Part shown: positions 1 to 12,745 of the stretch, piece after piece
Numbering within the stretch: the first letter of the stretch is position 1
Layout of the letters: the number at the start of each line of letters is the position of its first letter
DNA from: Odontocerum albicorne
Lineage: Eukaryota > Arthropoda > Insecta > Trichoptera > Odontoceridae
Reading direction: 5' to 3'
NCBI GenBank assembly: GCA_949825065.1
Contig: OX463859.1
Span: 20,244,699 to 20,308,698, forward strand
Length of the DNA: 64,000 nucleotides
Notes under the pieces: generated by a model
Database searches by the model: none
What the model saw: the letters and a program-made list of their open reading frames with translations, nothing else
What the model was told of the DNA's origin: nothing
Translations under genes and position numbers: made by a program

Positions 1-1960
1 ATTCATCCTGAAAGCCCAAGTACTCAAAATCCTGTCGCTATAACAACCACGCTCCGATCGACTGTCTAAATGGTTTTCGTACCTTTACCTTTATTGAAGT
101 CAGCATATTATATACATCTGGGTTAATTGTCTAGCCCCAGTAAATAAGAAATTGGCCAATATCTTATTGGGGGCATATGAACATGAAAAAGGGGTTGGTA
201 TCTTTATTAATTATTATTAAATTCCTTCGTATAAATTCTCATTAACTTAAGTTAATGAGTTTGTACCATGTGACTTCTACATTCGTGTACTCGTGTACTG
301 TATCAAATTTAAAACACTAAACAAATAATAGCCTATCTTTTAGCTTCCTTAATAGACGCATAAACTATATTTAAATTATGTTTCTTTTTTTAGAATATGT
401 TTTTTTGCTCACGTACTTAAAGTTGCTTAGATTGAATATAGAAAAAACTTTTAAGTACGTGGTAAGGTTTGAATTCTTCTGAAATACGTTTACTATAAGA
501 ACATTATTGCGCGGATATGAAAATGAAACCTTCTTCTCTTTTATTATCCATAGAGCTTTAAGAACTTTATCTCAGAAAATTGCTGGAGATTCAATTGCAT
601 TTTTAAAGTAGAAAAAAGATAGTTAAATACTCTGCAGAATTCGCATCATGAAAGGTGCCAGTAGCAGAGAAAGCCACTGATTCTTTTTCAGTTTTTTTTT
701 AAATTATGTACATATAAACGTGGAAAGTCACAGTGGATTGAATCTTTTTTATAAGTGAAGCGTATTTTTTTATGCTCTACGAAAGCGAAACATGGATAGT
801 ATTTATTGTATTTTAAATTTTTTACTATTAATTGCAGTTATTGAAAATTTTCACATAAAAAATTGCTTTTATGTAAATAAAAATATGCTTCGAATAATAT
901 GCATGTTGAGTATGAAAAAAATACAATTTTATCTTCTAAAGCCATTTAAAAGCATCAATATACTTAAAACAATATTAACATATGAATAATAGACTACACA
1001 CGATGAGACTTCAAACGAAGTTATTATATTTGCTCTAAAAAAAGATTAAGAAATTTAATTTGTTTCTTCGAGAGATTTTATTTATTCAGTGAATATTTAA
1101 AAGCAGGCTGTCTTGAAACGCTTTCGATGTTTAATTGAAACTCTTAATTTAGAAGCTCGGTTTTTTTGCCTACTCGAAAAAAAATATGTATTTATTTTAT
1201 TTATTTCCTCCTTTTTACATAAGGAAATACATTAAAATAACGTTAATCTTTTCACTAGAAAAGAGGTACACTTGAATAATCATATACTGAATGGGAGTTC
1301 CTGTTTTAAGTCAACCTGTTTAAAACATGTGTTTATATATACTATCCTCACTAAAAAGAGTATTATAAAAGCATACAGATAATATTTACACTTTTATTTT
1401 TGAGAAATAAAAAAAACAAACTCAGCAAAACGCCACAAACAAAACTAACCATACTGAGACAGGTAATTGATTAATTAAAAGTAAGAATTATTCATTTCAT
1501 AACAACAACTCATAGGTTATAAATCCCCATCACTATTGATCAATGTGTAACATTGTCTCAGGTTCAGCAATGCCCTGAAAAGTAAGCCATTGCCTCAGTG
1601 CGTTAAAATATTAAATTACTTCCGCTTTGTTGAAAATGCATTATAATCCTAGGGATTAAAAAATATGATGCCTTAGGTCAAAAGAAATGTCTGTGCTTTT
1701 ACTTCTAGGTATGTTTTTTCTGTTATTTTTTTCTAGTTTGATAAATGGGATCAATTATCCTGTAAGCTTCAACACATCTGCGAATCGTGAGAAACATTTG
1801 AACATAAACGTGATGTGTTGATAATGATTTTTCTTCTCCTTAGTACCATTTCGGACCAAAAGTGAGTTTTCTGAGATCTCACAATTATTAACGACGGAAA
1901 CTGCAGTTCGGATTATTATGTACCACTCACAAAAATTCTATCAGGTCTATATCTACTTTA
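1..1960. other. AT-rich stretch, no gene recognised
   Basis: Only short chance frames are seen. No splice-flanked coding segment, transposon terminus or RNA gene could be recognised. Confidence 0.6.
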
Positions 1961-1968
1961 TATCTTTT

Positions 1969-2128
1969 CTTGCATTACTATCTGATGGATCCGATATTTT
2001 CTTGCATTACTAGCTGATGGATCCAATATTTTCTTGCATTACTAGCTGATGGATCCAATATTTTCTTGCATTACTAGCTGATGGATCCGATATTTTCTTG
2101 CATTACTAGCTGATGGATCCAATATTTT
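1969..2128. repeat. 32-bp tandem repeat, 5 copies
   Basis: The word CTTGCATTACTA recurs at 1969, 2001, 2033, 2065 and 2097, an exact 32-bp period. Each unit carries GGATCC followed by A or G. Copies are nearly identical, so the array is young. Confidence 0.95.
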
Positions 2129-2589
2129 TCATGTCTTATAATATGGTCATACTATTTGAGTTTCCTTTTTTGGATAGTTAGTATTGATTCAGTTTTCTTA
2201 CATAATCAGCTCAATACGTTTTTACTTTGTGAACCCACGAAATACGCCGTATATATCCCCAGTATTCGCCTGTGGAAGGTTTCGATTCTGCAAAGTAACT
2301 TGCATCTCGTTCTACAAGTGAGCCAGTGTGTTTTTAAATATCAAAATATATCCGTAAAATCCAATTATTTTGGTTCTGTGTAAGCGTTGTTGCACTAAAA
2401 ACTAATCTAAGTTCTTTACCACTATAAAATAAGCATTCCATAATAACGTAAGTCTACTTGGCTAAATTTGGTAATATTTTGTGATATATAATACATACAT
2501 ATATTGAATTTAAATAAACATATTAATATTAAATAATTTTAAACAATAACTTTGTAATAACTTTTTTATTATTATTATTATTGCTTTTT

Positions 2590-2747
2590 TGTATCTCCAT
2601 GTTAGTTTAAGATAAAGTTATGTATTTTTGTCAATAATTTTAAATCTTTGTTCTCTTTGTAATTTTAAATGCTTGCCATATGTGCATTTGTATATAAAAG
2701 ACACTGTTGTGTCGTAAATTATATTAATAAATAAATTTTAAACACCT
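2590..2747 (+). mobile_element. LINE-K 3' end (non-coding)
   Basis: This stretch resembles, in opposite orientation, the segments at 52375-52491 and 52875-52991: GTCAATAATTTTAA, then TTTGTATATAAA, GACAC and a tail of TAAATAAAT type. A shared 3' untranslated region with a short-repeat tail is typical of a non-LTR element. No coding part is visible, so the family is unassigned. Confidence 0.45.
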
Positions 2748-2749
2748 TT

Positions 2750-4024
2750 GTTTTCTTGTAAAGTGTTTTTGTTCAAGTCCAGCCTCTAGTTTAATATAAA
2801 CTTACTACCTGTATTCCCAGATACAAACTGAGCTCTCATTTACACAAACTTTTTTTATCTTGACAAATCCATTCAAACAAGATTTATCCCTGTTATGAAT
2901 TACAACCTTAAATCTTCATATTCGTTCATGTTACAATCTTCGTGTTTATACTTTTTGACATGTTTAATATTTTTACTTCCATGTACCAGAACATTGTCTG
3001 TTTTTTAAAAACTTTCAACCTCTTCACTTCCAAGTATCAGAAAATAGTTTTTTTTTAAGAACTTTCAAACTTTGTTCTTATCTTAAGTATAAGAACATTA
3101 TCCGTTTTATTAAAATCCTAGCTCAAATCGTAATTTTCGTTCAGATAACAATCTAGTTATTTGTATTCATTGATACGTTGAACCTTTTCTCTTTTACACA
3201 TCAGAACATTGTCCACGATGTTGTTTTATAAATATCGTTTTATGAATACTTTTTATGAATATCTGTTTGTAACAATAATAATGATAATGAGACGGAAATA
3301 TATTTTAAAAAGGTTATTCATAACAAGTATTATTAAAAATGCAACAATTTTTGAACCAAAAGAGAAAAAACATTTCTGAAGTAGACGCATATTAATGCTA
3401 TTTAACTATTCATAGTGGTTATAAAGATCCATTGAAAAGAAAAAGTTAGATTTACATTAAAAAAAATCAAGTAAAAGGCACTTGAACATTTCAATAGAAA
3501 TATAAAATTTACATTTTTATTACAATGGTGAAATAAATATAAATATTATTCAAAAATTATTTCCGGAATCTCTCAAGTTTAGAGAGCTCTCGAGAAGCAG
3601 GTAAGCTCCCATAATATACTTGAATACTTTTCAATTACATTTGGAGAAGCTCTGAAAGACCATTACGAGTGGGCTTCTCAACCTGTTTCGTTGAGATCTC
3701 TCAATAATCGTTTTGATTCAGGAAAAAAATATTTTGAAACACGATAAAAATATTGAACTTTTATATTCAAGATATATAGTATTTTAGCAGTTTACCGAGA
3801 GAAGCGGCTTTAAAAAACTACCTCGGGGTTTTCTTAAAAAGATCTATCGTACATATTGCTTTTGCAATTATTAGGTCAAAGTATTTTCTCATCATTTCTC
3901 ATTATTCAAATCATTTAATAGGATATCTCCTTCGTATCTTTCAAATATATGTCTGAGAAATGCTCCTTCGAAGAAAAGTAGAACTTTGAGGTCAATTTCA
4001 TATATATCGAATCCATTGTTTATT
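2750..4024. other. AT-rich stretch, no gene recognised
   Basis: No coding signal, terminal repeat or array was seen. A few short inverted words around 3560-3720 are too weak to call. Confidence 0.55.
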
Positions 4025-4262
4025 CCAAATCAATCCAATAGGGTGGGATATTGTGATAACGATTTTGTCGTTACTGGTCATGTAACGTGGAATGGTCTGG
4101 ATCTTCGTTTAGGTTTTAGAGCCACCATCTTCATATCCTTGCACTCAACTTATATATATTTAATAATTATGGGTTCGAATCCCGAGTTAAAGCGCCCATA
4201 TGAGTGTCTGCTCTCCAAACAACGGTATATAAATTGTCCTTATGTATTAATTACGTGATAAT
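4025..4262 (+). mobile_element. LINE-B 3' fragment, degraded
   Basis: It follows the better copy at 5405-5935: a GATCCAATAG-like start, then a frame reading VTGHVTWNGLDLRLG (compare VVGPVAWNDPPLSIRD), then the end motif TATATAAATTGTCCTTAT. The WN(D/G) motif is typical of the C-terminus of Jockey/CR1-like reverse transcriptase ORFs. Internal deletion and stops show it is dead. Confidence 0.6.
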
Positions 4263-4267
4263 AGGTA

Positions 4268-4580
4268 TTGTGGAAAATCCCGTCCGCGAATGTGCTCTGA
4301 ATGATGAAACTATAAACCATGTATTTTGCGATTGTCTTTTGCGAGACAGGTTTGATTTACTAAAAGCCATATCTTTACCGCGTCCAACAAATGATTCGTT
4401 TCTTCATTTTTCGTGGAACTTTTCCACTTATAGATCGATTGGCAAGAAAGAAAATTTAAATTGTCTAGAATTACCACTTTTCAAAATGAGTTTTTGTATA
4501 TTGACTCATATAATGATTTTAATTTGGTGGTACAAATCATTCTAGTTTGGGTGGATTGGATTGCTTATTATAAAAAAATA
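4268..4580 (+). mobile_element. LINE-C ORF2 C-terminal fragment
   Basis: The frame reads ECALNDETINHVFCDCLLRD and continues to SLPRPTNDSFLHF. ETINHVFxDC followed by a basic stretch is the Cys/His-containing C-terminal motif seen after reverse transcriptase in several Jockey/I-type LINEs. A second, more damaged copy lies at 8655-8895. The surrounding frame has stops, so this is a relic. Confidence 0.55.
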
Positions 4581-4589
4581 TATAATAAT

Positions 4590-5400
4590 TTAAAAAATCG
4601 AATATAAATTTAAAAGCCAATCTCAAGAGTAAAAATGAATAAAAGAAAATAATGCAAGCATACTTACAAAACGTCTTAGCTTTGTCTACAGACTGGTTTA
4701 TTTGCTGTTATTAATCAAATTTAACTTAAATGTTTAACTATATACCCGTACAATTTTCTATTATATAATATAAAGAATATCAATCCCCTATTGTGATTGA
4801 ACTGCCTGACAAAAAAAACCTTATTTTCTTTTAATAAAGCATAAAAGAGAGGGTGTTTTGTTTTTTTTTTCTTTATCCTTTTATGAAATATACATGAGTG
4901 TTTTAAGAATTTATGCAAACGAAGGTTTTAAACTAAGAAGGGGTTTGTGGAACCCTTTGTAAATCTGAGATTACATATAGAATTTCAAGCAGAAATAATA
5001 TTAAACCGCAAATTTTGAAAGCAACTAAAAGTATAAAGTGGTATGTAATGAAATGTAAACCGCATTTTATATTCACAGGATGTTTGTTTCTCAAAAACTC
5101 CGAATTAAATTCTTGTTAGAGTAAAAAAAAAACAACGAAAATAAGATTAACTTAAATAATTTTTCAGATGTTGAAGTTTAATTTTTTCTGCTTATTTATT
5201 GTTCACAAGTTAAATAGTTTCAATGGAAAGGCGAATTGTAGAATATAAATAAATATCAATCTAAAAAAATACAAATTTGTGGAATATAAAAAAATATTTT
5301 CTTCCGAAAGTAATTTCGTATTTCTCCTATATATACATATGTCTTTAGAAAAGAAATTTTGTTGCTTAATTCACTTCAAACGTGCTGAATGTATATTGGT
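4590..5400. other. AT-rich stretch, no gene recognised
   Basis: Nothing supportable was found. The 65-codon minus frame at 4721-4918 is low-complexity K/F/N-rich and has no support. Confidence 0.55.
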
Positions 5401-5404
5401 TGTT

Positions 5405-5935
5405 CAACATTGATCCAATAGAGTAGTATATTATGATAGAGCTTTTTTCGTTGTTGGTCCTGTAGCGTGGAACGATCCGCCTCTTAGTATTAGAGATATG
5501 GGTGGCGTACACAGATTTAGGGAGCGCTTAAAGACAACCCTTTTTGGGGTTGTCTTTAAGTGCTTGGGTTGGGTTGAGGTTTTATCAATATTTATGATGT
5601 TGTATGAACACTTCACTAAGCTTAAAGCCAAATGTGTCGCTGTCACATATCGAAAGATCTACAAAGGTTTATATGTAGTTCGTCTTTCGTTTGAAAGTTT
5701 TCGGGGATTTTCTTACCAAATATGTTTTTCAGAACATACGCACATGCGGTAATGTACCTTATATAATGGCTGCAGCCACAACCTTCCTATTCCTTTACTC
5801 AACTTTTGTGTGTGTGCGAGTGTTCATTTTGTAATATTTTAAATCCGTCAATATTACTAGGTGTTAGAGCGCTCTTAAACGGAGTTTGCCGTTTAAACGG
5901 CGCTATATATTTTTTTGTTATATAATTGTTTTATA
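5405..5935 (+). mobile_element. LINE-B 3' end, best copy
   Basis: The frame reads VVGPVAWNDPPLSIRD, then GGVHRFRERLKTTLFGVV. This xGPxAWNxLPxxxR...FxxxLKTxLF pattern marks the extreme C-terminus of Jockey/CR1-type ORF2 proteins. About 350 bp of 3' untranslated sequence follows, ending near AACGGCGCTATATA. The same end occurs at 4176-4262, 10960-11060 (minus), 18160-18245 (minus) and 42318-42500, and is the source of the 134-bp satellite at 24246-25723. The copy is 5'-truncated and non-functional. Confidence 0.75.
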
Positions 5936-7014
5936 AAAGGTAATAATGCAACGCATTTTTTTTTTAAATTGTTTACCCCAATTGCTTGAAAAGTTTTTTG
6001 TCGTTATTTTTAAGATACAGCAACAAAAATTATAGATTATTCCGTGCTTGACGGTTTTTCGACGAGAAAAAAAATGTGACACCAACTAAAAGTATATGTA
6101 CACGGTGGAAATGTAGTAAACGATTATGTGAGAAAAATATGGCTTTAAAAATCCGTAATATTGATATCGATACGGCACTCGAAGATGTTGTCCGCTCTGA
6201 AAGGGCAATTACCCCTTTTGACAACCAAATCGCCAATAACCAGATTCTACGACGGTGGTTTTGAGCATTTATCAAATTCCGTTTTTTTTTTTAATTTGAA
6301 CTAAAAATACGAATTTACTTTCCAGATAGCCTATTAAGTTTGGTTAAATATAAAAATAATTTAAGACAGACACCCTGTAGCATAATCGAGAAAATCTCAA
6401 AATATAATTTTAATCCGTATTAAAAGGATTGCAAATATTGCATAAATTTCTTATGGTAAATATGTTATGCATACAAAGTCTTCGTTTACGCTAAAATCCC
6501 AGCTATTATTAAGTGTTCATTTTTTACATTAAATAATTATTTTCCGCTCATTTTGGTTTTGAAGAAGGAAACGTTTAAAAAAGTATATATTACTAGTTTC
6601 TTTCCTAGTTGATATGGAATTCCTAGTATTACACTTTTGGCGAGCAGTAACATTTGAAGTTGGATCCTTGATGGTGAGTACGGGTGAAGAGCACTTCAAG
6701 TATTTGCGGAGAAATTAAATAGAAGATGGTCAGGGTTGTCAGCGAAAAGTTTACCAAATATTCTTTTTTTGGTAAAAAATATTTTTTAACTTAAACATAA
6801 TGTACTGTGGTTTTTTTTTACTATTTCCATTTATTTATTTGAAATTTTATACAACTTTCGGAAATTTATTTATTTATTCGAACAGTATTTTTATGCGAAA
6901 AACTCTTAGTATAACAATGAAAAATCAATATTACAGTTTAATACATTAGAAAAGTTAAGCCTTAAACAATAAGAGTCCCATACAATAAAAAGGTAAACTC
7001 ATATAATTTTTCTG
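5936..7014. other. AT-rich stretch, no gene recognised
   Basis: Overlapping 62- and 81-codon frames near 6030-6275 lie on opposite strands. Neither has a recognisable motif or splice context. Confidence 0.5.
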
Positions 7015-7017
7015 TTT

Positions 7018-7131
7018 ATAGTTAAGGCATTAACGTTGTGGAGGTTTAAAGACATTGTAATTTATTTTTATCAAACACTGTTTATTCCACTTTGTAATAA
7101 ACAGTGTTTGATAAAAATAAATTACAATATC
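7018..7131. mobile_element. Foldback element F, short copy (F1)
   Basis: The left arm contains TTAAGGCATTAACGTTG and GACATTGTAATTTATTTTTA followed by TCAAACACTG. The right arm is the reverse complement of the inner part (CAGTGTTTGATAAAAATAAA then TTACAAT). It is a near-perfect hairpin with almost no loop. No transposase is present. It shares arms with 13668-13905, 14335-14592, 16735-17062, 30110-30790 and 41510-41735. Confidence 0.85.
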
Positions 7132-7364
7132 ATATAATTTGCATAATTCATACTAGTAAAAACAACTTCTTCACTATACTCTTATAGGACAACAAAATAA
7201 TATGGATAAACACAATGTTCATACTAATTGCCCAATCTGTGAAGTAAAAATAATGAAAGAACAATTTGTAGACTCTCTTGAAGGTTGCTCTAACTGAAGA
7301 TTTAATCCCACTGTTATTGACATATTAAAAAAAACAAGTTGTGGTAAGGGAAGGAAGTTGGTAC

Positions 7365-7545
7365 TTGTGGACATTATTCTGATAGAAGGAAATGTAAGTA
7401 GTTAAAGAAATCAAAAGAGCTATATGAGAAATTGTATGTATGAGGAAGAGGCGAAATATGAGTATCAGAATATGATAATCTGGTGATCTGCTCTCTTCGC
7501 CTACCTCAAGAGGAAAATGGCGTGATGGTTTATACATATGTACTT
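7365..7545 (+). mobile_element. LINE-G 3' terminal fragment
   Basis: It matches the ends of the copies at 15500-15990 and 20935-21235: a GAAGGAAATGTAAGTAGTTA-type start, an agagctatatgagaaat segment, a region over 7480-7510 corresponding to the gcctacc text of the others, and GGCGTGATGG near the end. The coding part is missing. It is a heavily truncated non-LTR element. Confidence 0.5.
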
Positions 7546-7549
7546 AAAA

Positions 7550-8650
7550 AATACCTTGAATTTCTGCGTAAAATCTTTCAATTTAAAAATAAAAAAGTCT
7601 ACGACTTTTTTCAAAAGAAATCTAAAGATACGACCTTAATGTAAAGCCTTCTCTGATACAACAGTAAAAAAATTGGTTCTCAGAGGCAGTGTATCCTCTC
7701 CAGCTAAGTCACATGATTTGCTGTTAAGACTCACTCGAGCGCTTCTGTAGCTGCGAGACGTGATTATTTCTTCTCTGTTTAAATTTTGAAACTAAATTGG
7801 GATTTATGACTATTTTTATATTCCTGAAACTGCACAATACTCTATTATATTTTTTGTCTATTTCTTGGTCGATATTATTTGATTACAGTATATTTTTCGT
7901 AATTTTAAAGTATTTATTTTGTTATTACAAGTCATATTTTTATTGTAGAATATTTAATAAATTAGCGATTTTAATTTTTGGTTAACGTTCATTTTCTCGT
8001 GTAATATTGTATTTCAATTGGGTCGTTCATTGTCTGTCTCTAAGTATGAAAGATATGGGTACAGTTAGGCGCGTACAGTATGGAATCAACCCTTTTTGGG
8101 AGTCATATGATAATTTATGATAATATCTTAACACTGCACACATAAACACTATACCTATTTCCATTAAAACAGAATGTATTAATATTGCGGATCGTAGCAT
8201 TGAGAAAAGTTTCACTGTAAACTTTTTATAAATAATTAGAAATCAAATCCAAAACATAAAAAAATGACAGACGTCAAAATGAATAAAAACGTTGAATTTC
8301 TATGCAAAATAAAAATTATTTAAATATTTGACAACCCTATCGGTACCACTCGTTGAGCTGGTCTTTAAAATCCCACTAATTAAAGGTAAACAATTTCTAG
8401 ACCGTCAATTTATACGGGTAATTAAAATTCTGTCTATCTACTGCTTCTGCTACTCGTACCGAGGGTTGGGGTAGGTACCTGTTCATAAGCTCAGGGCGAG
8501 CTGCCAACATCCCTGGTCTTAAAAACTGGGTGTAACAAATCAAATAACAATTGGATTAAAATTGAACAGTACCATCTGAAAAGTTTTTGTAAAAGTAACA
8601 TGTATTATAATTCGAATATTGTTTGAGGTTGTATTATAATTATTCACATC
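7550..8650. other. AT-rich stretch, no gene recognised
   Basis: No coding or repeat signal is visible. A moderately GC-rich 70-bp patch at 8450-8530 was not assigned. Confidence 0.5.
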
Positions 8651-8654
8651 GTTA

Positions 8655-8895
8655 ACTCTCCAAAGATGTGATCCGGATGATTAGACTATAAATCATGCAT
8701 TTTCTTTTATGTGACATACTTTTCCACTTACTTGTTATTTTTTTTATTTCAATCAGTTAAAGCTTTGAACTGTTAAAAAAATGTTTTTTTGTAAATTGCA
8801 TTTATAATATTGACTCTTATAAAAGCATTGTTGGCTCTAACATTGTGACACAAACCATTTTAATGTGGATAGATTGTCTTTATTAAAAATATTTT
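8655..8895 (+). mobile_element. LINE-C fragment, second copy
   Basis: The frame reads RCDPDD, a stop, then TINHAF, aligned to the ETINHVF motif at 4268-4580. The downstream AATGTGGATAGATTG matches GGGTGGATTGGATTG of the first copy. Dead relic. Confidence 0.5.
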
Positions 8896-9114
8896 TTTTT
8901 TTTTTTAAATAATTTGACTAAGCGCTGTTTCCCTTCTATTTCGATCACCTTCAGAGAGCTTCCTAATTAGCTTAACTTAAAATAAAGGAGGTTTAAGGTG
9001 ACCAATATCGCTAACAAGAGCGTCATCTGGTTATCTAGCATATAAGCTACAACAAAATATATTATATATTCAGATAAACACCTAAAATTAAAACCAATTC
9101 GAAAGTGAAACCGT

Positions 9115-9182
9115 CAAAAATCAAATCTAGCCCGCGTGATTAGCATGAATGCTAACCTTTAGGCTACGGCTGCCGAGAATAA
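9115..9182 (-). mobile_element. SINE S3 tRNA-like head (minus)
   Basis: On the minus strand it reads GGCAGCCGTAGCCTAAAGG, then TTAGCATTCATGCTAA and GCGGG. It is related to the copies at 44115-44190 and 20753-20835. The A-box part is recognisable; the B box is destroyed. Confidence 0.45.
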
Positions 9183-9189
9183 TTAATTC

Positions 9190-10955
9190 ATTCTGAAAAA
9201 TCAATAGAATGTATATTGAGATATAAGACCTTGTTTGTTGATATGTAATAATAAAGCATACTATAGTTTTTTTTCTAAACACATTGTTTTCTTGCATGGC
9301 ATACGGCCTAGGCCTTTTGCGCCCTGTGTTATTGTATGCAGTAGTACATGTGTATTTCTTTTTAACTGCAGTTTTTATAAATCACACATGTGTTTCGATA
9401 TTTATATACTTTTTTATAATATCTTATATGTCTTCTTCTTATTTCTCTAAAGTTAGACTTGTGGTATTTTACCATCAGGACTGCATCTTTTGAGATGTTG
9501 ACTCCCAGATATCCTTCAATTTTTTTGGAGGTTTACCTGGAGGGGACATTATTTGCAACATATAAAACACCGTGGTAGAACGTACTAGACGCTGTCTTCT
9601 ACTGTATGACATTGCTCAAATAACAAAAAAATCACCAATATTTGTAAATCAATGCTCCAGATTTTGTATTTAAATTTTTGGAAACAAACTTTCTGATTTT
9701 TTTACAAAACAAATTTTGTCGGTTTTTTTCATGATAATCAGGAGTGAAGTCGCGGACCATGGTCTAACAGATAATTTGAATAATGTTGATGACTCACTTT
9801 ATTTATTGTTATGGTTCGTTGGAAGAAATTACCATAAACAAAAAACTCGATATTTCTACATTTCATAATAAAGTGCCTAAAAAATAATTCAATAAATTTT
9901 TCAAGAAAGCTTAACTATGTTCATCTTACTTAGATATCTTGTTCTAAAGAGAACGTTATTTTTCTTTTTATGTCACATGTTTATTATTTAATGAAATTGA
10001 ATTGAAAAGGTTCAAAAACGTTTTAAAATATAACTTTGTAAAGAAGTATGCCCCAAATAGAAAAAAAATATCTTTCAATATTTTCACATATTTTTAGACG
10101 AGTTTTTATTTTACTGAAAAGCTTGAAAACGCCCAATTGAGAAGTTGCGTTTAATGAGTTATCATAGTTTGCGCTTTGAACGGAGATGTGTTGAATTTTC
10201 TTCACTTATTTAAATGAGGGTGTGGACACAAAGTACTTGGAGAAACTTAACAGCTGGACCACATAAAGGAAAGTTTGAAGAAATAGTTGCAATCTTTGGA
10301 AGGAAGTTGATGGAAGTTTAGAAAAGGCCGCCCGAGGGGTTCTCGCAACATCCCCAACAATTTCATCTTGTCTCACAGCGGATGGTTGTAGCGTAAGGGA
10401 GTATTTGTGATGATACATCCATTTAAAAGCAGGGACGGGGATAATTTTGTAACTGTGATCACTCCTCGTGAAAGCGTGGGGAATGAGTTAGTGACTTGGG
10501 TTAATCCAATTTGATGATTATAATCCAATTTGTGGTCTGATATTGACTTAAATAATTAACTCATTTGGTGTATTTATTTAGTTCGTTTAGATTTTTTTAA
10601 TGACATTTAATAACTGACTAGTCCACCTACAGTATTAGCTGGGTCGACCAAGGTCTGAGTGAATGTGATGGAATACAAGTAGCCTGAACGAGTGGACATG
10701 TTTTTGCTAAATAATTAGTGTTAGATTTGTTATCTAGTTATAAGTAGTATGTAGGTGTTAATTATTTCTAAGATCTCATATATTAAGATTGAATAAATAA
10801 AATAAAGTGATATGTAGGAAAATAAGATTAAGTAAGTGCATTAATTATATGGTATAATTAAGATTAGTTAAGTAATACATTTGTATATAGGTATAGCCTT
10901 GACAAATGTTTGTACAATAATTTACTTTGTTTAATAAAAAAAGGAATAACAAAAA
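9190..10955. other. AT-rich stretch, no gene recognised
   Basis: Several 60-70 codon frames occur, none with motifs. 10206-10420 is less AT-rich but I could not assign it. Confidence 0.5.
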
Positions 10956-10959
10956 TAAT

Positions 10960-11060
10960 AAAAGGACAACTTAAAAAGCGCCGTTTAGAGAGCGAACTCT
11001 TCTCAAGGATGCTCTAACTCGGAATTCGAACCACTATTATTGACAGATTTAAAATATAAC
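10960..11060 (-). mobile_element. LINE-B 3' end (minus)
   Basis: On the minus strand it reads CCGAGTTAGAGCATCC, CTCTCTAAACGGCGC and then TTGTCCTTTTATTAT. This is the same terminal segment as 5860-5935, and the one that best aligns with the 134-bp satellite unit. Only the 3' untranslated end is present. Confidence 0.6.
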
Positions 11061-11214
11061 GAAATAAATTATACAAATGAACATATAAACAAATTTTGAG
11101 TATAAGGATTGGAAAATAGTGGATGTGGCTGGTCATTAAATTGGGTACTTCCCCAGATCTTCATATACCATATTCTGAACAACACATTTAGTAAGAAAAT
11201 CGCAAAAAACTTAC

Positions 11215-11541
11215 TTAACACATTGATCGCCAATAGGATTTTCGTAAAATGTCCAAAAAATGTGTGTACGTTTTTAGGTTTTTAATTTAATATAACCTAC
11301 CTATCACATTCATGAGTATATCTTTTAGAACCATGAAGATATCCTAATGCCATATCGTAGTAAGATAGAAAAGGGCCGTGTCGGCCAAGTTTAATAGTAG
11401 TTTAATACAGAGCGCGTAGCCGACGGACAGAATGATACTCTGAAGTTAGGTAGGCCGTGTCAGCCACCGGTGGCCGACACGGCCCAATTGGAATACCTCG
11501 GTGTCGGCCACCGGTGGCTGACACGGCGATCAACGTGTTAA
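11215..11541. mobile_element. piggyBac-type MITE with TTAA ends
   Basis: The left end is TTAACACATTGATCGCC (11215-11231) and the right end is GGCGATCAACGTGTTAA (11525-11541). They are inverted repeats with one mismatch, each flanked by TTAA, the piggyBac-superfamily target. The interior is about 290 bp and has no transposase. The right half carries two GC-rich near-palindromes centred on CCACCGGTGG (near 11463-11492 and 11501-11527) that are reverse complements of each other, like internal terminal repeats. Confidence 0.75.
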
Positions 11542-11544
11542 GGG

Positions 11545-12235
11545 TATATGGACTACAAAAACCTTCGTAGATCTTCTGATATAATTTTTTTCATCCGTGT
11601 AAATGTAATATTACAAAGCTTGGGTAACATAAGGCATTACTATTACTTGATATCTATCTGAGAAAAACACTTTTCAGAAAATATAACAATCTTCTTAACC
11701 AATTATAATTGTTATAATTTTAATTGGTTTCTTAATCTTTAAAATTTAATTATGAGAGGATATTTTTTTTTGTTTACTTATTAAAAACAGAGAGAAATAA
11801 ACAGCCAACCCTAATTCAGAAGATTATATTCCTATAAGGAAGTACTGTTTTCCACACTCTGACTCGTAAAGTTTACCTTCAATTTCCTGTCGAAGCACTC
11901 GCGGGGGCATATCAAATTCATAATATTCCCGTGGTTTTCTCATCAAACCCTGCATACAATCGATTGGAAACAAGCGCATAAAGCTTTAAAATTGTTGACT
12001 GATGAAAATGGAAGTGATAGTGTGTCTTACAGTTTTGGAATATCCTAAATGTGTATTTATTCGATCAGCTTTTTCTCAAGATATGTTTTTTTTTCATAAC
12101 CAACCAGACACTTGTAGGCATCAACAACAACTTGAAAGTATTTTTGCATCAAGACATTCAGACTAAACCATCACGAAAACCAAATTGATGGTCACTCATA
12201 TCTAAATCGCATTTCTGGATTTTTTAAATTATTCA
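11545..12235. other. AT-rich stretch, no gene recognised
   Basis: No motif, array or splice-bounded frame was seen. Confidence 0.5.
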
Positions 12236-12745
12236 TTTATTGAACACTTTTATTGCAAATACAATCTGGCGTGCTTATTGCCAGGCGGCAATATCTTTCA
12301 ACCAACCAGACAAAAGTAAATGAAGCAAGTTACGTGATCGCAAAAAATATTCAAACGATTATCCATCCCCACGAATCCATGAACACATACGTGAGCATAT
12401 TCCCACAAACCCCACAAAGACGGACAATCACCCAAATATCTTTTTTGCATACAAAGTGAGATATCATCAATTAAAAGAAAAGGAAGGGGTGGTGGAGAAG
12501 AAACGAAAAGAAAAATCAGGAATGAAACACATTATTGTACTGACTTGAAGTTAAGAGTTTTTTCAGTCGCTTCTTAAAGCATGCCAAGGACGGATCGAGT
12601 CTAACATTGGTTTGTAACTGATTCCAAAGTCTCATTGCATAGATAGTAAAGGACGACGTAAAAAAAGAGGAGCGGTGAACTGGAAAGGCCAATAGACAAT
12701 ATCTGTTTGAGCGTAGCGCTAATCCATGATCGGAAAGACACTGAA
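12236..12745 (-). mobile_element. LINE-A 3' end (minus)
   Basis: On the minus strand a frame reads YAMRLWNQLQTNVRLDPS followed by LACFKKRLKKLL. This is the ORF2 C-terminal pattern (RxWNxLP...FKxxLKxxL) of Jockey/CR1-like LINEs. About 400 bp of 3' untranslated DNA follows, including TCTGGTTGGTTGAAAGA and CGCCAGATTGTA, then an AATAAATGAAT-type tail at the low-coordinate end. Other copies are at 26195-26715 (+), 48610-49145 (-) and 14596-14760 (-, untranslated part only). Confidence 0.75.

Noticed and set aside
792..989. 65-codon plus ORF near the left edge
   Set aside because: Low-complexity I/L/K/N composition expected from AT-rich DNA; no context.
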